A stretch of DNA of 45,857 bases from Clostridiales bacterium (GTDB lineage Bacteria; Bacillota; Clostridia; Tissierellales; GPF-1). Below, piece after piece: positions 25,600-36,699 of this stretch. The stretch lies in contig JABXKS010000069.1 in assembly GCA_013619125.1 (NCBI GenBank), forward strand, positions 1 through 45,857. The letters run 5' to 3'. Position 1 is the first letter of the stretch. Each line of letters opens with the position of its first letter. The notes beneath the pieces were generated by a model. It ran no database searches. It saw only the letters and a list, made by a program, of their open reading frames with translations, and had not been told where the DNA came from. The translations under genes and the position numbers were made by a program.

Positions 25600-25628
25600 A
25601 AAAAGAAAGGGAAGCTTTCGCTTCCCTT
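25597..25628 (-). terminator. hppA terminator
   Basis: AAGGGAAGC, loop GAAA, GCTTCCCTT on the minus strand is followed by TCTTTTTTT. It lies four bases after the stop at 25632. Confidence 0.93.
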
Positions 25629-25631
25629 CTC

Positions 25632-27656
25632 TTACAAGAATAATGGCACAAACACCAAGGCGACAATGGTCATCAACTTAATCAAGATGTTGATGGATGG
25701 TCCGGACGTATCCTTGAAAGGATCGCCAACCGTATCGCCGATTACTGCTGCTTTATGAGCATCAGAACCTTTGCCTTCGTAGTTGCCTTCTTCAATATAT
25801 TTTTTTGCATTGTCCCAAGCACCGCCTGCGTTCGCCATAAAAATGGCCATCAACACGCCACATACCAAGGCACCTGCCAACATACCGCCCAATGCTTCCG
25901 GTCCAACGAATACACCCATAACAATCGGTGCAATCACGGCAATCAAGCCGGGAAGAATCATTTCGCGAAGTGCTGCTGCTGTTGAGATATCCACGCAACG
26001 ATTATATTCAGGAACCGTAGTCCCTTCCATAATCCCTGGAATGTCTCGAAATTGTCGTCTTACTTCTTCAATCATTGAGTTGGCCGCTTTTCCTACCGCC
26101 TGCATCGTAATTGCAGAGAATAAGAAGGGAAGCATACCACCGATCAACAAGCCTGCAATAACATCAGGATTCGTTAATAGAATGATAAGCGGTTTTCCAG
26201 TTTGCAACTCAACGGCTGCTATGTACGATGAGAATAGTGCAAGCGCAGTTAAAGCTGCTGAGCCAATGGCAAATCCCTTTCCGATTGCTGCGGTTGTATT
26301 TCCAACTGCATCCAATTGGTCCGTGATTTTTCGAACTTCCTTAGGCATTTCACACATCTCAGCAATCCCACCTGCATTGTCTGCAATGGGACCATAAGCA
26401 TCAACCGCAATGGTCATGCCCGCTGTAGAAAGCATACCTACCGCAGCCAAGGCGATTCCATACAATCCTTGGAAGTGGAACGCGATCAAAATACCCGCTG
26501 CCAAAACAATAATTGGCAATGCTGTGGAAGCCATTCCCACGGCAAGACCAGAAATAATTGTTGTCGATGCACCGGTTTGCGATTCACGCGCAATACCATG
26601 CACTGGACTATAGGCTGTCGATGTATAATACTCCGTAATTTTTGCGATCAAAAGCCCCACAATCAAGCCCGTTACAATCGCAAAAAATGGCGCAGATGAG
26701 CCTAATAGACTGTTGCTTAAGAAATAAGAAGCGATGACAACTAGTACTGCACTGACTGCAGTACCCGTATCAAGTGAACGTTGAGGATCTTTGCCCTCAT
26801 CACCGCGCACAAAAAGCGTGCCTATAATGGCCGACAAAATCCCTGCTGCTGCCAAAAGCAACGGAAATACAACGGCTTTTTCTGCCATTTGAACGTCTGC
26901 TCCGTATGTTACAATCCCCAAAGTAATGGCCGCAATAATCGACCCTACATACGATTCAAACAAATCCGCACCCATACCAGCAACGTCACCGACGTTATCA
27001 CCTACATTATCGGCAATAACCGCTGGGTTTCTAGGATCGTCCTCAGGAATACCTGCTTCAATCTTACCAACCAGGTCAGCGCCAACATCGGCTGCCTTAG
27101 TAAAGATTCCGCCTCCAACACGTCCAAACAACGCGATGGAAGAAGCGCCCAAACCAAAACCGGCGATTTGACTCGCTGCAGTTGTCATCGTCTCCACGGT
27201 CGCATTATCCCCTACATAAATGTAAAAGATCATCGATACGCCCAAGAGACCCAATCCAACCACACTCATCCCCATAACGGCTCCACCCGAGAAGGCTACG
27301 GATAACGCTTTGTTCATCCCGCCTACCTGAGCAGCATGCGCTGTTCTTACATTCGCCTTCGTTGCCACCTGCATACCGAAAAATCCGGCTGCGGCAGAAA
27401 GAATGGCGCCCACAAGAAAGGCAATTGCCGTTGGAAGATTGATTAGCAAGCTGAGTACAACGAATAGAACCCCAACAAACATCGCAAGCGTCTTATACTC
27501 TCGTATTAAGAACGCCATCGCTCCGTCGTGGATATATCCTGCAATCTCCGCCATACGGGGAGTGCCGGCGTCCACTTTCTGGATCATCAGTGCTTTACTC
27601 ACTGCGAACCCCAGAGCAACGATGCCTACCAGTGCTGCTACAATCATGTTATTCAA
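25632..27656 (-). CDS. hppA: membrane-bound ion-pumping pyrophosphatase, K+-dependent type
   Basis: The 674-residue protein has about 16 membrane helices and the pyrophosphate site motifs. These are [40 protein letters not shown] and the C-terminal [16 protein letters not shown]. The [10 protein letters not shown] motif has Ala where K+-independent enzymes have Lys, which marks the K+-dependent group that pumps Na+ or H+. It couples hydrolysis of pyrophosphate to ion export and saves energy in anaerobes. The start is probably the TTG at 27656, since AGGAGG lies ten bases upstream; an ATG three codons later is further away. It lies 48 bases after secG, sharing its promoter. Confidence 0.95.
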   Translation of the reverse strand: MNNMIVAALVGIVALGFAVSKALMIQKVDAGTPRMAEIAGYIHDGAMAFLIREYKTLAMFVGVLFVVLSLLINLPTAIAFLVGAILSAAAGFFGMQVATKANVRTAHAAQVGGMNKALSVAFSGGAVMGMSVVGLGLLGVSMIFYIYVGDNATVETMTTAASQIAGFGLGASSIALFGRVGGGIFTKAADVGADLVGKIEAGIPEDDPRNPAVIADNVGDNVGDVAGMGADLFESYVGSIIAAITLGIVTYGADVQMAEKAVVFPLLLAAAGILSAIIGTLFVRGDEGKDPQRSLDTGTAVSAVLVVIASYFLSNSLLGSSAPFFAIVTGLIVGLLIAKITEYYTSTAYSPVHGIARESQTGASTTIISGLAVGMASTALPIIVLAAGILIAFHFQGLYGIALAAVGMLSTAGMTIAVDAYGPIADNAGGIAEMCEMPKEVRKITDQLDAVGNTTAAIGKGFAIGSAALTALALFSSYIAAVELQTGKPLIILLTNPDVIAGLLIGGMLPFLFSAITMQAVGKAANSMIEEVRRQFRDIPGIMEGTTVPEYNRCVDISTAAALREMILPGLIAVIAPIVMGVFVGPEALGGMLAGALVCGVLMAIFMANAGGAWDNAKKYIEEGNYEGKGSDAHKAAVIGDTVGDPFKDTSGPSINILIKLMTIVALVFVPLFL

Positions 27657-27704
27657 TTCTTTACATCCTCCTTAATCTAAACCATGCATTGAGTTAGATT
27701 TGTT

Positions 27705-27935
27705 TTATTGAACGACTGTTAGGATAAGCGTTGAAACGAGGAATATAACGGCTAAAACGGACGTTGCTTTTTCAAGTTTCGTCTCGTATGACTTCGCCTT
27801 ATTTTTTCCCCAAATTTGCTCGGCTCCTCCGCCAATCGCACCTGACATACCTGCTTGTTTTCCTTCTTGTAACAAAATACTTGCGATCAATCCCAAGCTC
27901 GCAATGATGATGATGATATGAAGTGCTGTTTGCAT
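27705..27935 (-). CDS. secG: preprotein translocase subunit SecG
   Basis: The 76-residue protein has two membrane helices (LHIIIIIASLGLIASILL and VLAVIFLVSTLILTVVQ) around the conserved QEGKQAGMSGAIGGGAEQIWG loop. SecG assists SecYE in protein export. I chose the ATG at 27935, six bases after GGAGGG, over an earlier start at 27953. Its position downstream of eno is conserved in many Firmicutes. Confidence 0.93.
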   Translation of the reverse strand: MQTALHIIIIIASLGLIASILLQEGKQAGMSGAIGGGAEQIWGKNKAKSYETKLEKATSVLAVIFLVSTLILTVVQ

Positions 27936-27974
27936 CCTTTTCCCTCCGTTCACTATGAAGTGTTTAACGTACCT

Positions 27975-28003
27975 ATTTTAACATAGAGACCCCTAGTTAT
28001 CAA
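27975..28003 (-). promoter_or_regulatory. promoter of secG-hppA
   Basis: TTGATA (28003-27998), 17 bases, TAAAAT (27980-27975) on the minus strand, right after the eno terminator and about 40 bases before the secG start. Confidence 0.65.
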
Positions 28004-28010
28004 GAAAATG

Positions 28011-28036
28011 AAAAACGGCCGGATATCCGGCCGTTT
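28011..28036 (-). terminator. eno terminator
   Basis: AAACGGCCGGATATCCGGCCGTTT is split here as AAACGGCC, GGATATCC, GGCCGTTT. It is a perfect palindrome at 28013-28036, followed by TTCATTTTC on the minus strand. It ends the glycolytic operon. Confidence 0.88.
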
Positions 28037-28050
28037 GCATCTTCATTTCT

Positions 28051-29370
<1,320 letters not shown>

Positions 29371-29390
29371 TCATACTTGATTCAACCTTA

Positions 29391-29418
29391 ATTATATGCT
29401 AATTGCGTAGGTTTTCAA
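29391..29418 (-). promoter_or_regulatory. internal promoter before eno
   Basis: TTGAAA (29418-29413), 16 bases, TATAAT (29396-29391) on the minus strand, in the 81-base gap between gpmI and eno. It would give eno extra expression, independent of CggR. Confidence 0.7.
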
Positions 29419-29427
29419 CCCCTATAG

Positions 29428-30960
29428 CTATTTTTTAATGAGTGATTTTCCCGTCATCTCTTCTGGAATCTCCACATTCATCATTTCAAGCAAGGTTGGC
29501 GCGAAATCTGCTAAGATTCCACCCTCGCGCAATTCTACATCACCTGTTCCAACAAAGATGGCTGGAACCAGGTTTGTGGTGTGTGCCGTCATCGGATCGC
29601 CTTTCTCGGTCAGCATTTGCTCCGAGTTGCCATGGTCTGCCGTAATAATAGCTTTCCCACCGATTTCTTCAATTGCTTCCAACACCTCGCCCAGGCAAGC
29701 ATCCACAGTTTCCACTGCAATCACTGCTGCGTCGATAATGCCAGTGTGGCCTACCATATCAGGGTTGGCAAAGTTCAAAATCATCAAATCATACTCGCCG
29801 GAACGGATTCGTTCCACCGCGTTATCTTTGACTTCCACCGCACTCATTTCCGGTTGCAAGTCGTAGGTTGCAACCTTCGGTGATGGGATCAAGACGCGAT
29901 CCTCTCCAACATTCGGAGTTTCCACCCCACCGTTGAAGAAGAAAGTGACGTGCGCGTACTTTTCCGTTTCCGCAATCCGTAGCTGTTTCAATCCCTTTGA
30001 TGCCACATACTCACCTAGGGTGTTTTTATAACTCAGTGCCGGATACGCGACCTTCACATTTTCGATGGTTGCATCGTAGTTCGTCAAGCAAACATACTCT
30101 GTAGACACCTTTTTCTCCCGGTTGAAACCTGTAAATGTTTCATCCATAATCGCACGCGTAATTTCACGGGCACGGTCTGGACGGAAGTTTGTGAAGATGA
30201 CACCGTCACCATCTTCGATAGTGGCAATCGGTGCTCCATTCTTGGTGATTACAGTTGGAAGCACAAACTCGTCAAAAACTTTTCCTTCATACGAAGTTGA
30301 AACCGTTTCAATGGCTGATTCACTAGTTGGACCAATCCCCTGAACCATCGCCTTGTAGGCAAGTTCAACGCGATCCCAACGATTGTCGCGGTCCATCGCA
30401 TAATACCGTCCTGAAACAGTAGCAATTTCACCGAGCCCGATCAACTTCATCTCCGCTTCCAGTTTTCGTACATCTTCAAGTCCGGCGTTTGGCGCCACAT
30501 CGCGGCCATCCAAGAATACATGAACATAGGCTTTTTCAACGCCTAGATCTTTTGCCATACGCAAGAACCCATATAGGTGCTTCACATGAGAGTGAACCCC
30601 GCCTTGAGAAACCAATCCCATAAAATGAAGCGCCTTGTCATTCTTTGCAGCGTCCAGCATGGTCGATTTAATCGTCTGGTTCTCAAGGATGGTGCCATCC
30701 TCAATATCTTTTGAAATTTTTGTTAGAAATTGATAGATAATTCTTCCCGCACCGATATTCAAGTGTCCAACTTCCGAGTTACCCATTTGCCCATCCGGCA
30801 AGCCAACGCAGAGACCGCTAGCGCACACATTTGTATGTGGGGCTTCTTTCATCAAACGATCAAAATTCGGTGTGTTGGCAAGATGAACTGCATTGCCGAT
30901 ACCCGGCTTTGCCATTCCCCAGCCATCCAGGATAATAAATCCTGCAAATTGCTTTGCCAT
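29428..30960 (-). CDS. gpmI: 2,3-bisphosphoglycerate-independent phosphoglycerate mutase
   Basis: The 510-residue, manganese-dependent enzyme interconverts 3- and 2-phosphoglycerate. It has the N-terminal FIILDGWGMAKPG, the phosphoserine motif GQMGNSEVGHLNIGAGR (Ser near residue 61), HSHVKHLYGFL, FLDGRDVAPNAG, FRPDRAREI, and the metal site ITADHGNSEQML. Its start lies nine bases after the tpiA stop, with AGGAGG five bases before the ATG. Confidence 0.97.
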   Translation of the reverse strand: MAKQFAGFIILDGWGMAKPGIGNAVHLANTPNFDRLMKEAPHTNVCASGLCVGLPDGQMGNSEVGHLNIGAGRIIYQFLTKISKDIEDGTILENQTIKSTMLDAAKNDKALHFMGLVSQGGVHSHVKHLYGFLRMAKDLGVEKAYVHVFLDGRDVAPNAGLEDVRKLEAEMKLIGLGEIATVSGRYYAMDRDNRWDRVELAYKAMVQGIGPTSESAIETVSTSYEGKVFDEFVLPTVITKNGAPIATIEDGDGVIFTNFRPDRAREITRAIMDETFTGFNREKKVSTEYVCLTNYDATIENVKVAYPALSYKNTLGEYVASKGLKQLRIAETEKYAHVTFFFNGGVETPNVGEDRVLIPSPKVATYDLQPEMSAVEVKDNAVERIRSGEYDLMILNFANPDMVGHTGIIDAAVIAVETVDACLGEVLEAIEEIGGKAIITADHGNSEQMLTEKGDPMTAHTTNLVPAIFVGTGDVELREGGILADFAPTLLEMMNVEIPEEMTGKSLIKK

Positions 30961-30969
30961 GATGGCCTC

Positions 30970-31716
30970 CTAAAAATTAATCAATGCCGTGAAGTCATCC
31001 GCCTTCAAGCTTGCGCCGCCTACCAATGCTCCATCGATATGAGGTTGATTCATAATCTCCGTTACATTCGCTGGTTTTACACTACCGCCGTATTGGATTC
31101 GAACTGCTTCCGCAATCTCGTCATCATATACTTCCGCTAGCGTATCGCGAATCATTTCACACATTTCATTGGCTTGATCTGAAGTTGCCGTTACACCCGT
31201 TCCGATCGCCCAAATTGGTTCATAGGCAATCACGGTTTTTTTCATGTCTTCAACGCTCAAACCTGCAACACCAGCTTTGATCTGTTCAGCAACCAAAACC
31301 TTATGCTTGTTTGCTTCACGCTGTGACAAAGTTTCACCACAACACAGGATCGGCAAAAGATTATGCGCCAAAGCAGATTTCACTTTTTTGTTGACCGTTT
31401 CATTCGTCTCAGCAAAATATTCTCTTCGCTCGGAATGGCCAATGACAACATAGTCGATTCCCAATTCATTTAACATCAAAGGTGAAATCTCGCCTGTAAA
31501 TGCTCCGCCTTCTTCCCAATGCATGTTCTGCGCGCCGATCTTCACCTTTGAACCCTTCAAAGCTTCTTTCACCGCTGGCAACATCACATAAGGAACACAA
31601 ACAACGACTTCTACGTCCGTGTTTGCAGCTTCCGCTTTAAATTCATTCACCAAAGCAACGCCTTCTGCGATGGTTTTATTCATTTTCCAGTTTCCTGCAA
31701 TAATTGGAATTCTCAT
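30970..31716 (-). CDS. tpiA: triosephosphate isomerase
   Basis: The 248-residue enzyme interconverts dihydroxyacetone phosphate and glyceraldehyde 3-phosphate. It has AGNWKMNKT (Lys near residue 12), the catalytic His in [12 protein letters not shown] and the catalytic Glu in [13 protein letters not shown]. The phosphate loop lies in [12 protein letters not shown] chose the ATG at 31716 because AGGAGG lies six bases upstream. It begins ten bases after pgk. Confidence 0.97.
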   Translation of the reverse strand: MRIPIIAGNWKMNKTIAEGVALVNEFKAEAANTDVEVVVCVPYVMLPAVKEALKGSKVKIGAQNMHWEEGGAFTGEISPLMLNELGIDYVVIGHSERREYFAETNETVNKKVKSALAHNLLPILCCGETLSQREANKHKVLVAEQIKAGVAGLSVEDMKKTVIAYEPIWAIGTGVTATSDQANEMCEMIRDTLAEVYDDEIAEAVRIQYGGSVKPANVTEIMNQPHIDGALVGGASLKADDFTALINF

Positions 31717-31726
31717 AAACGTCCTC

Positions 31727-32917
31727 CTACTTTTCGTTGATCGCGTCGATTCCCGGTAAAACTTTTCCTTCGAAAAGCTCCAAAGAAGCGCCGCCGCCTG
31801 TAGAGATATGTGACATCTTATCAGCATATCCGGATTGGATCACTGCTGCCGCACTATCGCCGCCGCCGATGATCGTTAACGCATCAGTCTTTGTCAATGC
31901 TTCTGCTACGGCAAAGGTGCCACGCGCAAAGTTTGACATTTCAAATACGCCCATCGGGCCATTCCATACGACTGTTTTCGCATTGGCAATCTCTGCTTCA
32001 AAGAGCTTGATGGATGCCGCACCGATATCCAAACCTTCCCAACCATCTGGGATTTCATTGGATGCCACCGTTTTGAATTCCGCTTCATTGGAGAAGCCAG
32101 TCGCAATTACATTGTCAACAGGCAACAAGAGTTTTACACCCTTCGCTTCTGCTTTTTCCAACAATGATTTTGCCAATTCTACTTTTTCCACTTCCAAAAG
32201 CGAATTTCCAACGCTCCATCCTTTGGCTACAAAGAATGTATACGCCATTCCACCGCCAATAATCAATGTATCGACCTTATCCAATAAGTTTTCGATCACA
32301 CCAATCTTGTCGGATACCTTTGCGCCGCCTAAAATCGCAACGAAAGGACGTTCCGGCGCTTCCATGGTTTTACCCATCACATCAATTTCTTTTTTCACCA
32401 AGAAACCCAATGCTGAAGGCAAAAGAGAAGATACACCAACGTTTGAAGCATGCGCACGATGCGCGGTGCCAAATGCGTCATTCACATATAAATCCGCAAG
32501 AGATGCCAATTCCTTCGCAAACTCTTCGCCGTTTTTGGTTTCTTCTTTACGGTATCGTGTGTTTTGCAACAACAATACATCGCCGTCTTTCATTCCAGCA
32601 ACCATAGTTTTTGCATTCTCGCCAACCACTTCTGCATCATCGGCAAATAATACGTCTTTCTTCAAAAATTCGCCCAAACGAACCGCTACGGGTGCGAGAG
32701 TGAATTCAGGTTTCGCTTCGCCTTTTGGTCGACCCAAATGCGACATCAAGATGACTTGCGCTCCATTTTCAATTAGATATTGAATCGTTGGCAACGCGCC
32801 TTCAATACGAGCATCATTAGTAATTGCGCCATCTTTCATCGGTACATTGAAATCGCATCGCACAAGTACTTTCTTACCCGCTACGGCTAAATCGGTAACA
32901 GATTTTTTATTTAACAT
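31727..32917 (-). CDS. pgk: phosphoglycerate kinase
   Basis: The 396-residue kinase makes ATP from 1,3-bisphosphoglycerate. Motifs are [14 protein letters not shown] near residue 15, [37 protein letters not shown] and the C-terminal GGGDSAAAV with [14 protein letters not shown]. The ATG at 32917 follows GGGAGTG by eight bases. A strong hairpin lies between it and gap. A long plus-strand ORF in the same place is only the antisense shadow. Confidence 0.97.
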   Translation of the reverse strand: MLNKKSVTDLAVAGKKVLVRCDFNVPMKDGAITNDARIEGALPTIQYLIENGAQVILMSHLGRPKGEAKPEFTLAPVAVRLGEFLKKDVLFADDAEVVGENAKTMVAGMKDGDVLLLQNTRYRKEETKNGEEFAKELASLADLYVNDAFGTAHRAHASNVGVSSLLPSALGFLVKKEIDVMGKTMEAPERPFVAILGGAKVSDKIGVIENLLDKVDTLIIGGGMAYTFFVAKGWSVGNSLLEVEKVELAKSLLEKAEAKGVKLLLPVDNVIATGFSNEAEFKTVASNEIPDGWEGLDIGAASIKLFEAEIANAKTVVWNGPMGVFEMSNFARGTFAVAEALTKTDALTIIGGGDSAAAVIQSGYADKMSHISTGGGASLELFEGKVLPGIDAINEK

Positions 32918-32951
32918 GTGTGAGTCACTCCCATTCATTTATTTTCATGGC

Positions 32952-32981
32952 AAAACCGGTTATGTATTTCTACATAACCGG
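32952..32981 (-). terminator. attenuator or processing hairpin between gap and pgk
   Basis: CCGGTTATGTA, loop GAAA, TACATAACCGG on the minus strand is an 11-bp perfect stem followed by TTTTG. The short T-run suggests partial termination or protection of a cleaved gap mRNA, which would give more gap than pgk product. Confidence 0.7.
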
Positions 32982-33020
32982 ATTCTCCAAGATGTCCTAA
33001 TTATTCGGTTCAATCGCTCT

Positions 33021-34034
33021 CTATAGACCTTTGTTTGCCATATAGATCGCTAGATCGATACAACGGTTTGAATATCCCCACTCGTTGTCGTACCATGATA
33101 CAATTTTCAACATTTTGTCGCCAACCATCATTGTTGACAATCCGTCAATGATTGAAGAGTTAGGATCTTTTCTGTAGTCCATAGATACCAATGGCTCATC
33201 AGAGTATGCTAGGATCCCTTTCAAGTCGCCCTCTGCCGCTTCTTTCAAAACCGCGTTGACTTCTTCTTTTGTTGTCGCTGTTTTCAATTCGAATACGATA
33301 TCAACAACTGAAACAGTTGGAGTTGGAACACGCATTGCCATTCCATCAACAATTCCTTTCAATTCAGGAACAACCAAGCCTACAGCTACTGCCGCGCCTG
33401 TTGATGTTGGAATGATTGATTCTGCTGCCGCACGTGCACGTCGAAGATCTGGATGATGCGCATCCAAGATGTTTTGATCGTTTGTATATGAATGAACAGT
33501 TGTCATCAAGCCTTTTTCAACACCGAACTTGTCTACAATTACTTTCGCAAATGGAGCCAAGCAGTTTGTTGTACAAGATGCGTTTGATACGATGTTGTGT
33601 TTCGCTGCATCGTAATCTTTTTCGTTAACGCCCATTACAACAGTAATGTCTTCGCCTTTTGCTGGAGCGGAAATGATAACTTTTTTCGCGCCTGCAGTGA
33701 TATGCTTGCTAGCGCCTTCGAATGAGCGGAATACGCCAGTTGACTCGATTACGATATCAACTCCTAGCTCTCCCCAAGGAAGGTCCTCTGGATTTCTGTC
33801 AGATACAACTTTGATTGTTTTGCCGTTGATCACCAAATTGCCATCAACAACTTCTACTGTTCCGTCAAATTTACCCATCAAAGAGTCATACTTGAACAAG
33901 TGTGCTGCTGTTTCTACACCTGACATGTCGTTGATCGCTACAATCTCGATCTCCTCTACGTTGCGTTCAAATGCTGCTCGTACTACATTTCGACCGATAC
34001 GACCGAAACCATTGACACCCACTTTAATTGCCAT
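33021..34034 (-). CDS. gap: glyceraldehyde-3-phosphate dehydrogenase
   Basis: The 337-residue, NAD-type enzyme oxidises glyceraldehyde 3-phosphate. Motifs are [19 protein letters not shown], the catalytic Cys in [12 protein letters not shown] (near residue 154) and the catalytic His in [22 protein letters not shown] lies near the end. I chose the ATG at 34034 because AAGGAGG lies eight bases upstream. It follows cggR by 56 bases, as in other Firmicutes, and so falls under CggR control. Confidence 0.97.
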   Translation of the reverse strand: MAIKVGVNGFGRIGRNVVRAAFERNVEEIEIVAINDMSGVETAAHLFKYDSLMGKFDGTVEVVDGNLVINGKTIKVVSDRNPEDLPWGELGVDIVIESTGVFRSFEGASKHITAGAKKVIISAPAKGEDITVVMGVNEKDYDAAKHNIVSNASCTTNCLAPFAKVIVDKFGVEKGLMTTVHSYTNDQNILDAHHPDLRRARAAAESIIPTSTGAAVAVGLVVPELKGIVDGMAMRVPTPTVSVVDIVFELKTATTKEEVNAVLKEAAEGDLKGILAYSDEPLVSMDYRKDPNSSIIDGLSTMMVGDKMLKIVSWYDNEWGYSNRCIDLAIYMANKGL

Positions 34035-34090
34035 GAATGTTGCCTCCTTATATAGACCATTTATTTGAAGTAATTGACAATCAATTACCT

Positions 34091-35113
34091 TCACCCAAGT
34101 TGAATAATTTTCGTTGCAGCGCCCTCATCGATTACCAAAATAATCTCTTTGCGCAAAGCTGCAAGGCCATGAATCGCCTCTGCTTTGCCGCTTCCACACG
34201 CTACTGCAATCGCATACGGGATTCGTTGATAGTCATCCAGGCTGATTCCAATGGTGTTGGAATCTTTGATGATTTGACCCCGTACATCAAAATAATACCC
34301 AAAAGCTTCTCCAACTGCACCCTGATCGAATAAATCTTTCCGTTCCTGATCAGAAAGCTTTCGTCTTCGCGCCATTTGATCGGCGCGGCCAATTCCAAAC
34401 AACAAAATATCCAAGGCATTTAAATCAGCAACCAGATTCAAGATCTCAGGTTCCTTCATCAAACTTTCCTTTGCGTTGGAACTGATATTGTCAGGCACGT
34501 GAAGCAACCGATAGCTTCCGCCCAGCTTTTCAGCAAGACGAGCCGCAATATGGTTAGACTGCATTTCCATGCTTCCGCCAATTCCGCCACGGGCTGGTAT
34601 CACTCTGGTATTCGGTAATCCCTTTTGTCGAGACACCTCCATCATAACCTGATAGATTGTCTTGCCACCTGTTACCCCAATCGTCATATGATCCTTCACA
34701 ATATCCTTAATGGTACCCGCTGCCGCCTTCGCCACATCGCGCAAAACCAAAGAATCCTGATCCCAATCACCTGGAATAACAATTACCTGCGCAATATCCA
34801 ATGCATCCTTCACTTGTGCTTCCAGGACTTGCATACCGCGAATATCATGAATCATTTGTTCCAATTGATGATAAATTTCTACCCCGTAGGGCGTGAGCAT
34901 AATACCGGAACTCTGAATGTTCACCAAACCTTGTTGCTGTAAAACCTGTACCTCCGCACGGATAATCCGTTCGCCGATCGATAAACTCGATGCAAGGGAT
35001 CTGCGTCCAATCGGTCCATGGTACTTGATATTTCTTAAAATCTCAAAGCGTTTGTCAAGAAGAGGCAGAACCTCTGGAACCACGACTTTTGCGAGTTTTA
35101 GAAGTGAACTCAT
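34091..35113 (-). CDS. cggR: central glycolytic genes regulator CggR
   Basis: The 340-residue SorC-family repressor has an N-terminal DNA-binding region (residues ~20-90, with [20 protein letters not shown]). A large effector domain holds [33 protein letters not shown] and a C-terminal [16 protein letters not shown]. In Bacillus CggR represses the gap operon and is released by fructose-1,6-bisphosphate. The ATG at 35113 sits seven bases after AAAGGGG and gives 340 residues, the length of the B. subtilis protein. An ATG two codons earlier is too close to the ribosome site. A matching operator lies upstream. Confidence 0.94.
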   Translation of the reverse strand: MSSLLKLAKVVVPEVLPLLDKRFEILRNIKYHGPIGRRSLASSLSIGERIIRAEVQVLQQQGLVNIQSSGIMLTPYGVEIYHQLEQMIHDIRGMQVLEAQVKDALDIAQVIVIPGDWDQDSLVLRDVAKAAAGTIKDIVKDHMTIGVTGGKTIYQVMMEVSRQKGLPNTRVIPARGGIGGSMEMQSNHIAARLAEKLGGSYRLLHVPDNISSNAKESLMKEPEILNLVADLNALDILLFGIGRADQMARRRKLSDQERKDLFDQGAVGEAFGYYFDVRGQIIKDSNTIGISLDDYQRIPYAIAVACGSGKAEAIHGLAALRKEIILVIDEGAATKIIQLG

Positions 35114-35164
35114 CGCCATCCCCCTTTCATTTTGTGGGAAAAAGCTCGTTCCAATCAAAGTATG

Positions 35165-35200
35165 GACAGTTTTTGTCCCGCGGGATCTATTTATGTCCCG
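35165..35200 (-). promoter_or_regulatory. CggR operator
   Basis: On the minus strand the order is CGGGAC (35200-35195), six bases, AGAT, CCCG, CGGGAC (35180-35175), six bases, TGTC (35168-35165). This fits the published Bacillus layout CGGGAC-N6-TGTC-N4-CGGGAC-N6-TGTC, except that the first TGTC is AGAT. It lies downstream of the promoter and 50 bases before cggR, as in a roadblock-type operator. Confidence 0.85.
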
Positions 35201-35208
35201 GCTATGGC

Positions 35209-35236
35209 AAAAAAAATAACCCATCCAAGGGTTATT
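35209..35236 (-). terminator. rpoN terminator overlapping the cggR promoter
   Basis: AATAACCC (35236-35229), loop TTGGAT, GGGTTATT (35222-35215) is followed by TTTTTTTG on the minus strand. It ends readthrough from rpoN before the cggR operon. Confidence 0.88.
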
Positions 35237-35262
35237 ATACTCAATCTTCCAGAAAAAAACAA
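35234..35262 (-). promoter_or_regulatory. cggR-gap operon promoter
   Basis: TTGTTT (35262-35257), 17 bases, TATAAT (35239-35234) on the minus strand. Its -10 shares three bases with the left arm of the rpoN terminator. Transcription should start near 35227, after that arm, so transcripts from this promoter cannot fold the terminator. Confidence 0.75.
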
Positions 35263-35280
35263 GGGAAATCATGAGTTTTT

Positions 35281-36639
35281 TTATCCGCGACGCTTTCTTT
35301 TTGCCGAAGAGAGAATTCCCAATTCTTCGCGGTATTTCGCAACAGTTCTCCGTGAAACCTTAATCTCGCGTTTTGTCATCTCTTCCGCAATCTTTTGATC
35401 GCTCAAAGGTTTCTTTTTATCTTCTTGTTCCGTCATCTCGCGAATCAGCGCTTGCACGCTTTTCGAACTGACACCGGATTCCCCGCCACCAAGATTGGTG
35501 GTAAAGAAATACTTCATCTCATACAAGCCCACTGGGGTTTGCATGTATTTTCCGTTTACAACGCGGCTCACGGTGGACTCATGCACATCGGCTTCTTCTG
35601 CCACCTGCTTCATGGTCAAGGGACGCAACCCCTTATCGCCTTCGATAAAGAATGCTTCTTGCACATCAACGATGGCCCCAGCAATTCGAATCACTGTTTG
35701 ACGTCGTTGTTCGATCATCTTCACAACCCAAAGAGCGCGATCCAAATAAGCCTTTACAAATTCAGCTTCTTCCCCACTTTTCAACATGGCCTGAATCTTC
35801 GGGCTGACATAGAGTCGCGGCATCAAGGACTCATTGGCACGGATCTCATATCCTTCCTCGCCACGGGTTACGTAGACGTCTGGACGAATATAGCGGACCA
35901 ATTCGTCTTCCGATGGATAGACAGACCCAGGTTTCGGATTGCAGGATTGAATCAATTCCGCAATGGCTTCAATCTCATCCTCTTGCGCATCATATTTTTT
36001 AGCAAGAACATCATATCGGTGCTCTGCGATCAACGCCAGCTCTTCTTCTACAATTTTGTATACCAAGGTTTGTTGAATACCGCGGTCACGTAATTGAAGC
36101 TCAATACACTCCGCCAAGTTTCGCGCACCAACCCCGACAGGATCAAAGGATTGAATGATATACAAAAGAATTTCCACTTCTTCTTCATAGGCATGAATTT
36201 GAAAAGCCAAATCAGCAAAATCCGACTTGAAATATCCCTGAGAATCGATCCGTTCGATAATTGCCTCGCCAATTCGCACTTGGTCCTCTTTTAATTTCGA
36301 ACAATATAGTTGTTTACGCAATAACTCTTTCAGGGTGACGATCGCAGCATGGCGAGACTCAAAAGGCGATGAATCTTCTCCGCGTTGCTCACTGCCAAAA
36401 TTCACATAATCCGCCTGGTCGTTGCTTCGCAAATACTCTTTCCAATCTTCTACATCCAATTCGCCCGTTTCCCGTTCTGTTTCTTTCATTTCTAAAAGGG
36501 GATTGGTATCCATCTCTTGATTGATAAAATCAACCAGTTCCAGTTGATTGAATTGGAGCAGCTCGATAGCTTGGCGCAATTGTTGCGTCATCACTAATTT
36601 TTGTTTTTGCTCTAGCTTTAATCCAAATTCCAGTTTCAT
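35281..36639 (-). CDS. rpoN: RNA polymerase sigma-54 factor
   Basis: The 452-residue sigma factor has the N-terminal activator-contact region (MKLEFGLKLEQKQKLVMTQQ and LRQAIELLQFNQLEL). It then has a core-binding region with RPDVYVTRGEEGYEI, the HTH EEADVHESTVSRVVNGKY, and near the C-terminus the RpoN box SRRTVAKYREELGI. It directs polymerase to -24/-12 promoters that need enhancer-binding ATPases; none of those activators lies in this window. GGGGGAG lies four bases before the ATG. The rpoN-cggR order is common in Clostridia. Confidence 0.96.
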   Translation of the reverse strand: MKLEFGLKLEQKQKLVMTQQLRQAIELLQFNQLELVDFINQEMDTNPLLEMKETERETGELDVEDWKEYLRSNDQADYVNFGSEQRGEDSSPFESRHAAIVTLKELLRKQLYCSKLKEDQVRIGEAIIERIDSQGYFKSDFADLAFQIHAYEEEVEILLYIIQSFDPVGVGARNLAECIELQLRDRGIQQTLVYKIVEEELALIAEHRYDVLAKKYDAQEDEIEAIAELIQSCNPKPGSVYPSEDELVRYIRPDVYVTRGEEGYEIRANESLMPRLYVSPKIQAMLKSGEEAEFVKAYLDRALWVVKMIEQRRQTVIRIAGAIVDVQEAFFIEGDKGLRPLTMKQVAEEADVHESTVSRVVNGKYMQTPVGLYEMKYFFTTNLGGGESGVSSKSVQALIREMTEQEDKKKPLSDQKIAEEMTKREIKVSRRTVAKYREELGILSSAKRKRRG

Positions 36640-36668
36640 CTGACTCCCCCATTTGCCCTTAGTATATC

Positions 36669-36690
36669 AAAAAAAACGTGATCGCTCACG
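36669..36690 (-). terminator. terminator of the amidohydrolase gene
   Basis: CGTGA, loop GCGA, TCACG on the minus strand is followed by eight T residues, ten bases after the stop at 36700. Confidence 0.85.
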
Positions 36691-36699
36691 CTTTTCTCG

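Noticed and set aside
31737-32783. 348-codon plus-strand open frame
   Set aside because: It is the exact antisense of pgk, which has all family motifs; the plus-strand frame is Ser/Thr/Pro-rich with no motif or ribosome site.
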